This document shows positions 58,270-64,000 of a stretch of 64,000 nt of DNA, piece after piece (the first letter of the stretch is position 1; the number at the start of each line of letters is the position of its first letter). The notes below the pieces were generated by a model. The model did not search any database. It was not told the DNA's origin and was given only the letters and a program-made list of their open reading frames with translations. The DNA lies in NCBI GenBank assembly GCA_943787785.1, contig CALSNT010000014.1:1-64000 (forward strand), given 5' to 3'. Source of the stretch: an uncultured Paracoccaceae bacterium. Lineage in GTDB: Bacteria; Pseudomonadota; Alphaproteobacteria; Rhodobacterales; Rhodobacteraceae. Position numbers and translations under genes: made by a program.

Positions 58270-61116
58270 CTACTCGGCCGCTTCCTCATAGCTATCCAGA
58301 GGTGGGCAAGTGCAGACCAAATTGCGGTCGCCGTAAACATTGTCCACCCGGTTGACTGGTGCCCAGTATTTGTCGACCCGGAAGGCCCCCGCCGGGTAAC
58401 ATCCCTGTTCGCGGCTGTAGGGGCGATCCCAGTCGCCGACGAGGTCCTCAACCGTGTGCGGCGCACGGCGCAGTGGGCTGTCTTCAGACGGGATCTCGCC
58501 CTTTTCAACTGCCGCGATCTCGGCGCGGATATCCAACATGGCATCGCAGAAGCGGTCCAACTCGGCTTTGGTTTCGGACTCCGTGGGTTCAACCATAAGG
58601 GTTCCGGCCACGGGCCAGCTCATGGTTGGGGCGTGAAAGCCGTTGTCGATCAGGCGCTTGGCGATGTCATCAACAGTAACACCAGCCTCGGCAAAAGGTC
58701 GTGTGTCGAGGATACATTCATGGGCGACGCGGCCGCCCCGGCCTTTGAACAGCACATCGAACGCGCCCTCTAACCGCTTGGCGATATAGTTGCCGTTCAG
58801 GATCGCCACGCGGGTGGCTTGCGTCAGCCCGGCGCCGCCCATCATCAGGATGTAGGCCCAACTGATGGGTAAGATCGAGGCGGAGCCGAAGGGCGCGGAA
58901 CTTACCGGTCCTTCCGCCCCGCCAGTTTCGGGATGCCCCGGCAGATGCGGAGCCAGATGCGCCTTGACGCCGATCGGACCCATGCCCGGCCCGCCGCCGC
59001 CGTGGGGGATGCAGAAGGTCTTGTGCAGGTTCAGGTGGCTGACATCTCCACCGATCTGTCCCGGCTGGACCAGCCCGACCATCGCGTTCAGGTTGGCGCC
59101 GTCGATGTAGACCTGTCCGCCATGATCGTGGGTGATCTGGCAGACCTCGCGCACGGTTTCCTCGAACACGCCATGCGTGCTTGGGTAGGTAATCATGCAG
59201 GCCGCAAGCGCGTCGCCCGCCGCTACGGCCTTGGCGCGGAAATCCTCGACATCCACGTCGCCATTCTCGGCAGATTTGACCACGACAACCTTCATCCCCG
59301 CCATCTGGGCGCTGGCCGGATTTGTCCCGTGGGCAGACACTGGAATCAGGCAGATGTTGCGCCCGTCATCCCCGTTGGCCCGGTGATAGGCTGCAATGGT
59401 CAGCAGCCCGGCATATTCGCCCTGTGCGCCGGAGTTCGGCTGCAGTGACATGGCGTCATAGCCCGTGATCTCGCAAAGCTTCGCGGACAGGTCCGTCAAC
59501 ATCGCAGTATACCCTGCCGCTTGATCCACCGGGGCAAACGGGTGGATATGCGCAAACTCCGGCCATGTGATCGGCATCATCTCGGCAGCCGCATTCAGTT
59601 TCATCGTGCAGGACCCCAGCGGGATCATCGCTCGATCCAGCGCCAGATCACGATCCGCCAGACGGCGCATATAGCGCATCATCTCGGTCTCGGCCCGGTT
59701 CAGGTGGAATATCGGATGGGTAAGGTAATCACTGGCCCTGTGCAGATCTTTCGGCATCCGATAGTCCGGATCGGCCCCGTCATCGGCCCGCGTAATTCCG
59801 AACGCGCGCCAGACCAGTTCCAGCGTTTCGGGACGCGTCGTCTCATCCACCGATATGCCGATCTCGCCCTCCGGCAGAATCCGCAGATTCAACCCCAGCC
59901 CTTGCGCAGCGGCGTAGATTTTCGCCTGCCGGTCCCCAACGCCGACCGTGATCGTGTCAAAGAATGACTTGGGCGAGACTTTGTAGCCTCCTGCCTCCAA
60001 TCCCTCGGCCAGACGAACGGCTTTCAGATGCACCCGCTGAGCAATCGCTTTGAGCCCTTCCGGCCCATGAAACACCGCATAGAAACTGGCCATCACCGCC
60101 AGCAATGCCTGCGCCGTGCAGACATTCGAGGTCGCCTTTTCGCGCCGAATATGCTGTTCGCGGGTCTGCAGGCTCAGCCGGTATGCCTTGTTGCCGCGCG
60201 CATCTATCGACACGCCCACCAGCCGCCCCGGCATCGTCCGCTTCATCGCATCCGAACAGGCCATATAGGCAGCGTGCGGCCCGCCATAACCCATCGGCAC
60301 CCCGAACCGCTGAGTCGAGCCGACGGCGATGTCCGCCCCCATCGCGCCCGGTTCCTTCAACAGCGTCAACGCCAGCGGATCGGCGATCACAATTCCGACG
60401 GCCTTGGCCGCATGCAGCGCCTCGATTGCGCCGGTGAAGTCCATGAGATGCCCACGCGTACCGGGGTACTGGAACACAGCACCGAACACCGCTTCGGCAT
60501 CCAGATCGGCCGGGTCGGCCACGACGATCTCGATCCCCAGCGGAGCGGCGCGGGTTTTCATAACCGCGATGTTCTGCGGATGGCACTCCTGATCGACAAA
60601 GAACGCCGTCGCCTTCGATTTCGAGACACGCTGTGCCATCGCCATCGCCTCGGCGGCCGCAGTCCCTTCATCCAGCAGAGAGGCGTTGGCGACCGGCAGG
60701 CCGGTCAGATCGCAGATCATCGTCTGATAGTTCAGCAACGCCTCAAGCCGACCCTGCGAAATCTCGGGCTGGTACGGCGTGTAGGCCGTATACCAAGCTG
60801 GGTTCTCCAGGATGTTCCGCTGGATCACCGGCGGCGTGACGGTGCCGTGATATCCCTGCCCGATCAGCGAGGTGAACAGCTGGTTCTTCGAGGCAACCTC
60901 ACGTATGTAATAGAGCAATTCGCGCTCACTCAGCGCCCGCCCGAACTCCAGCGGCTTTTCTTGCCGGATGCTTTTTGGGATCGTCTGGTCAATCAGATCG
61001 TCGAGCGTCTTCGCCCCAACGACCTTCAGCATCTCGGCCATTTCGGCCGGCGAAGGTCCGATGTGGCGCCGGTTGGCGAAATCGTAGGGCTGATAGTCGG
61101 TTGGCGTGAAAGACAT
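58270..61116 (-). CDS. gcvP: Glycine decarboxylase (P-protein), fused type
   Basis: 948 residues. It decarboxylates glycine with PLP and passes the aminomethyl group to lipoyl-GcvH. ATG at 61114-61116 has GGAGG seven bases upstream. [18 protein letters not shown] opens the protein; the PLP-binding Lys is residue 699 in [21 protein letters not shown]. This is the long single-chain form. The only gene between it and gcvH is a VOC gene. Last of the operon. Confidence 0.95.
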   Translation of the reverse strand: MSFTPTDYQPYDFANRRHIGPSPAEMAEMLKVVGAKTLDDLIDQTIPKSIRQEKPLEFGRALSERELLYYIREVASKNQLFTSLIGQGYHGTVTPPVIQRNILENPAWYTAYTPYQPEISQGRLEALLNYQTMICDLTGLPVANASLLDEGTAAAEAMAMAQRVSKSKATAFFVDQECHPQNIAVMKTRAAPLGIEIVVADPADLDAEAVFGAVFQYPGTRGHLMDFTGAIEALHAAKAVGIVIADPLALTLLKEPGAMGADIAVGSTQRFGVPMGYGGPHAAYMACSDAMKRTMPGRLVGVSIDARGNKAYRLSLQTREQHIRREKATSNVCTAQALLAVMASFYAVFHGPEGLKAIAQRVHLKAVRLAEGLEAGGYKVSPKSFFDTITVGVGDRQAKIYAAAQGLGLNLRILPEGEIGISVDETTRPETLELVWRAFGITRADDGADPDYRMPKDLHRASDYLTHPIFHLNRAETEMMRYMRRLADRDLALDRAMIPLGSCTMKLNAAAEMMPITWPEFAHIHPFAPVDQAAGYTAMLTDLSAKLCEITGYDAMSLQPNSGAQGEYAGLLTIAAYHRANGDDGRNICLIPVSAHGTNPASAQMAGMKVVVVKSAENGDVDVEDFRAKAVAAGDALAACMITYPSTHGVFEETVREVCQITHDHGGQVYIDGANLNAMVGLVQPGQIGGDVSHLNLHKTFCIPHGGGGPGMGPIGVKAHLAPHLPGHPETGGAEGPVSSAPFGSASILPISWAYILMMGGAGLTQATRVAILNGNYIAKRLEGAFDVLFKGRGGRVAHECILDTRPFAEAGVTVDDIAKRLIDNGFHAPTMSWPVAGTLMVEPTESETKAELDRFCDAMLDIRAEIAAVEKGEIPSEDSPLRRAPHTVEDLVGDWDRPYSREQGCYPAGAFRVDKYWAPVNRVDNVYGDRNLVCTCPPLDSYEEAAE

Positions 61117-61133
61117 TGTTGGGCCTCCGGGGG

Positions 61134-61508
61134 TTAGGTCGATGCGCCATCCGGGGCGTGGCACAAAATGTTGAGCAGAGTTCCGGCGGGGTCGCGCACA
61201 AACAGACGGCGCACGCCCCAGGGTTCATCGACGGGCCCGTACTCCGGGTCGAGGCCCATGTCGGACAGCCGCGCACTGACCGGGCGCAGATCGTCCACCT
61301 CTATCGAGAGATCCGGCATCGGCGCGCCCGATCCGCCCTCGCTGGCGAAGCTGATCTGCATCGGGCCGGGGGCCGCGCCTTGCAGGGTCGCGATGAATCC
61401 CTGATCCATGACAATTTTCAGGTCGAGCAGCCGTTCATAGAACGCCGCCAGCTCCTGCGGATCCCCGGTTTCAATATCGGCGACGATGCGCCGGACGCGA
61501 ACGTTCAT
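61134..61508 (-). CDS. VOC-superfamily (glyoxalase-like) protein
   Basis: 124 residues: [53 protein letters not shown] and [18 protein letters not shown]. This is a two-module beta-alpha-beta-beta-beta fold, with metal-type residues near the ends. Starts two bases after the gcvH stop and ends 17 bp before gcvP, so it is inside the glycine-cleavage operon. Role there unknown. Confidence 0.78.
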   Translation of the reverse strand: MNVRVRRIVADIETGDPQELAAFYERLLDLKIVMDQGFIATLQGAAPGPMQISFASEGGSGAPMPDLSIEVDDLRPVSARLSDMGLDPEYGPVDEPWGVRRLFVRDPAGTLLNILCHAPDGAST

Positions 61509-61510
61509 CC

Positions 61511-61870
61511 TCAGGCGATGAACTTGTTGTAGTCGGCTTCGTCCAGCAATTCGTCGAGCACCGACAGATCCTCGATCTTCATCTTGAAGAACCACGCGTC
61601 GCCGGTGGGATCGTCGTTCACTTTGCCGGGTTCATCAGCCAGCGGGCTGTTTACCTCGACAATCTCGCCATCTAGCGGGGCCAGGATGTCGGACGCGGCC
61701 TTAACGCTTTCGATCACCACAATCTCATCGTCCTTGGTCACGGTCATCGGCACCTCGGGCAACTCAACAAACACCACGTCGCCCAGCTGCTCCGAAGCAT
61801 GGGCGGTGATCCCGACCACGACCAGATCATCCTCAACCCTCAGCCATTCGTGTTCTTCGGTGTATTTCAT
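61511..61870 (-). CDS. gcvH: Glycine cleavage H protein
   Basis: 119 residues. Lys57 in IESVKAASD is the lipoyl attachment site; YTEEHEWLRVEDD and GEIVEVNSPLADEPGKVNDDP are family-typical. It shuttles the aminomethyl group between P, T and L proteins. 15 bp after the gcvT stop. Intact. Confidence 0.96.
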   Translation of the reverse strand: MKYTEEHEWLRVEDDLVVVGITAHASEQLGDVVFVELPEVPMTVTKDDEIVVIESVKAASDILAPLDGEIVEVNSPLADEPGKVNDDPTGDAWFFKMKIEDLSVLDELLDEADYNKFIA

Positions 61871-61885
61871 GTGAGTTCTCCCTGA

Positions 61886-63013
61886 TTATCGTTTGAATTG
61901 CGCCGGGCGGAACGGCATCTCTGCCACCGTGACCGGCAAGAGTTTTCCGCGCACCTCACCCAGAAGGACGGTGCCGACCTCTGCATGGGATGTTTCGACA
62001 TAGCCCATCGAGACGGGTCGTTCGACGGTCGGGCCAAAAGCGCCAGAAGTTACGATACCCACCGGCGTGTCCGATCCTTCAACGAAAATCCGCGTCCCCT
62101 CGCGCATCGGCGCGCGCCCTTCGGGCAACAGGCCGACGCGGCGGCGCGATGCGCCGTTCGCCATCTCGTCCAGAATACGATCTGCACCGGGGAAGCCACC
62201 CTCTCGGTCACCGCCAGCGCGGCGCGCCTTCTGGATTGCCCAGGTCAAAGCCGCTTCAATGGGGCTGGTCGTGGCGTCTATGTCGTTGCCGTAAAGGCAC
62301 AACCCGGCTTCAAGTCGCAGTGAATCCCGCGCGCCCAGACCAATCGGTTCCACATCGGGATGCGCCAGCAGTGCCCGCGCCAGATCCACCGCATTCGAAT
62401 TGGCCACCGAGATCTCGTATCCGTCCTCGCCAGTATACCCTGACCGGGACACAACGCACTCTGCCCCGGCAATCGTCATCTCGGCCACATCCATGAAGGC
62501 CATTTCCGCGACAGAGGGCGCGAGCAACGCGAGCGCGGCTTCCGCCGCAGGTCCCTGCAACGCCAGCAGGGCACGGTATTGCAGAACCTCGATCCGACAC
62601 GACTCTCCCAAATGCGTCTGCATCCGGGCGATGTCAGCCTCTTTGCAGGCGGCGTTCACGACGACGAATATGTGATCCCCCATATTGGCCAGCATCAGAT
62701 CATCCTCGATCCCGCCAGCCTCGTTGGTAAACATCGCATAACGCTGGCGCTTCTCGCCAAGGCCCAACACGTTCACCGGTACAAGTGATTCCAGTGCCAG
62801 CGCCGCGTCCTCGTACTTGCCCGACTTCGGCCAGACAACGACCTGCCCCATGTGCGAGACGTCGAACAACCCGGCGGCACTGCGCGTGTGCAGGTGCTCC
62901 TTCATCACGCCCAAGGGGTATTGCACGGGCAATTCATAACCCGCGAACGGCACCATCTTGGCACCCAACTCGATGTGCAGATCGAAAAGCGGCGTTCGGT
63001 TCAGATCCGGCAT
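61886..63013 (-). CDS. gcvT: Aminomethyltransferase (T-protein)
   Basis: 375 residues. MPDLNRTPLFDLHIELGAKMVPFAGYELPVQYPLGVMKEHLHTR is the conserved start; SAAGLFDVSHMGQ, SRSGYTGEDGYEI and GLGARDSLRLEAGLCLYGNDID (catalytic Asp region) follow. It transfers the methylene group to tetrahydrofolate. The ATG at 63011-63013 is preferred over the one two codons upstream on homology and spacing to AGGGG. First gene of the operon, behind the riboswitch. Confidence 0.95.
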   Translation of the reverse strand: MPDLNRTPLFDLHIELGAKMVPFAGYELPVQYPLGVMKEHLHTRSAAGLFDVSHMGQVVVWPKSGKYEDAALALESLVPVNVLGLGEKRQRYAMFTNEAGGIEDDLMLANMGDHIFVVVNAACKEADIARMQTHLGESCRIEVLQYRALLALQGPAAEAALALLAPSVAEMAFMDVAEMTIAGAECVVSRSGYTGEDGYEISVANSNAVDLARALLAHPDVEPIGLGARDSLRLEAGLCLYGNDIDATTSPIEAALTWAIQKARRAGGDREGGFPGADRILDEMANGASRRRVGLLPEGRAPMREGTRIFVEGSDTPVGIVTSGAFGPTVERPVSMGYVETSHAEVGTVLLGEVRGKLLPVTVAEMPFRPAQFKR

Positions 63014-63064
63014 TCCCATCCCCTGTCGTTCAACCGGATGATTGCCCGGCACTGTTCCCTGACA

Positions 63065-63245
63065 CGCCTTGCGGGTGTCGCCAGTGCCCCCTCTGTCCCT
63101 TCGCCTGAGATCGCTATCCCTTCGGCGGGCCCTGTGGGGCCACTCTCCAGAGTCTGTGGTCAATGGCGGTCCTTGCGCCTGAGAGTTTACCGGGGCGGTT
63201 GCTCCTTCGGCATCGGATGAGTCCGATTCTCCCGTCACTGACCTG
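63065..63245 (-). promoter_or_regulatory. Tandem glycine riboswitch
   Basis: On the minus strand, about 50-230 bases before gcvT, two aptamer-like units follow each other. Unit 1 has GGGAGAATCGGAC, GCCGAAGGAGCAACCGCCCC and AAACTCTCAGGC. Unit 2 has GCCGAAGGGATAGCGATCTCAGGCGAAGGGACAG. The GCCGAAGG...CTCAGGC cores with a short linker are the glycine aptamer consensus. Glycine binding would turn the gcv operon on. Confidence 0.9.
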
Positions 63246-63316
63246 ACCGGATTAGCCCGGCGAAGCGCGCCGGGCAAGTCTTGCGTTTAGCGCCGATCCG
63301 GGGCTTGGTTGCACAA

Positions 63317-63910
63317 ATGACTGACCCGTTTTTCTTTGGCTATGGCTCGCTGGTGAATTCCGGCACCCATGCCTATCCCGAATTCCACCCCGCCACGCTG
63401 CCGGGATGGCGGCGGGCGTGGCGGCGTGCCCATGGCAGGCCGGCGGCTTTTCTGACAGTTGTGCGTGATCGGTCGACCAGTATCGATGGCGTCATCGCCT
63501 CGGTTCCCGGTGCGGATTGGCAAGCCCTCGACGAACGTGAGGGGGCATATGCCCGTATCCCCGCACCCGAGGTTCGCCACCCCCTACCCGGCCCGCTGGA
63601 CCTTGCGGTTTACGCCATCGCCGAGCGCGCGCACGAAGACCCGACCGAGAGGAACCCGATTCTGCTCAGCTATCTCGATACGGTTGTGCAGGGATTTCTG
63701 ACCCATTGGGGCCGCAACGGAGTGGACCGCTTCTTCGCGTCCACCGATGGCTGGAGCGCGCCTATCCTGAACGACCGCGATGCGCCAATTTATTCACGGG
63801 TCCAGAGGACTACCGAAGCCGAGCGTGATCTGGTCGATGCCCTGCTAGAATCAGTCAACGCCCGCCCTTTCCAAAGCGCGACCCCGGAAAACACATGGAG
63901 CGACGCCTGA
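63317..63910 (+). CDS. Gamma-glutamylcyclotransferase-like (GGCT/AIG2) protein
   Basis: 197 residues from ATG 63317. FFFGYGSLVNSGTH is the substrate-binding YGSL loop. VIASVPGADWQALDEREGAYARIP contains the catalytic Glu (DEREG). The C-terminal half is longer than minimal GGCT domains. Enzymes of this fold cleave gamma-glutamyl peptides to 5-oxoproline, but many members have other roles. Divergent from the riboswitch promoter. Confidence 0.75.
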   Translation: MTDPFFFGYGSLVNSGTHAYPEFHPATLPGWRRAWRRAHGRPAAFLTVVRDRSTSIDGVIASVPGADWQALDEREGAYARIPAPEVRHPLPGPLDLAVYAIAERAHEDPTERNPILLSYLDTVVQGFLTHWGRNGVDRFFASTDGWSAPILNDRDAPIYSRVQRTTEAERDLVDALLESVNARPFQSATPENTWSDA

Positions 63911-64000
63911 ACGCGCCGCTCCATTTCCATCAATGGTTCGAAATACCCCTGCCGGAAGCTCCCGCACTCAACGAATGCGCCGTCTCCGGCAGTAAGATCG
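63895..64000 (+). CDS. Start of an unidentified gene, cut by window end
   Basis: ATG at 63895 overlaps the end of the previous gene by 16 bases. It stays open to the window edge: MERRLNAPLHFHQWFEIPLPEAP, then NECAVSGSKI. Too short to name. Coupling to the upstream gene suggests a shared transcript. Confidence 0.35.
   Translation, partial: MERRLNAPLHFHQWFEIPLPEAPALNECAVSGSKI

Overview
The window looks like a chromosome segment of a roseobacter-group alphaproteobacterium (Rhodobacterales). Evidence: a high-GC backbone, an EPS-type MarR regulator at the head of a surface-polysaccharide locus, a gcvT-gcvH-gcvP operon behind a glycine riboswitch, and typical alphaproteobacterial small genes (YdcH/DUF465, dodecin, CspA, SRAP). 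The number of insertion sequences and broken genes recalls IS-rich polar roseobacters such as Octadecabacter; that genus-level guess is inference only.

Layout. 0.1-9.1 kb is a graveyard of mobile DNA: an IS3-family element, a truncated IS407-type copy, and scattered phage pieces (portal, terminase small and large, ParB-like, WGR) in non-phage order, with a WecA-like sugar-phosphate transferase between them. 9.2-23.2 kb is a collinear surface-glycan operon: regulator, UDP-glucuronate-type epimerase, UDP-HexNAc dehydrogenase, ABC flippase, then a pseudaminic/nonulosonic-acid block (pseB, pseC, aldo/keto reductase, Gfo/Idh oxidoreductase, SDR, SpsF-like cytidylyltransferase, NeuB-like synthase, pseG, pseH, pseI). 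Many of these are interrupted by single-base indels but not by nonsense codons. 23.3-40.2 kb is AT-richer glycosyltransferase DNA cut by at least seven insertion sequences (IS110/IS1111, IS5, IS30, IS3/IS407, IS1380, IS21, IS3). It also carries a 30-codon RiPP-precursor-like gene and a small secreted Cys/His protein. 40.3-46.8 kb holds asnB, an indel-ridden rmlC-B-D-A set for dTDP-rhamnose, and an intact UDP-glucose dehydrogenase.

46.8-49.6 kb is a small islet with a tyrosine recombinase, an XRE regulator and two unknown proteins. 49.7-64 kb is backbone: YdcH, a BrnA-like protein with an 11-bp iteron array upstream, cspA, dodecin, a SRAP protein lacking the catalytic Cys2, a second UDP-glucose dehydrogenase, galE, an FAD oxidoreductase / small protein / Rieske oxygenase operon, tRNA-Ala(CGC), a small lipoprotein, and the glycine-cleavage operon with its tandem riboswitch.

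How the genes fit together: WecA-like initiation, nucleotide-sugar synthesis (GlcA/GalA types, HexNAcA, pseudaminic-type acid, rhamnose), glycosyltransferases and an ABC flippase together suggest an O-antigen or capsule factory. The right-hand end points to one-carbon and glycine metabolism. All assignments rest on motif recognition; no searches were run.
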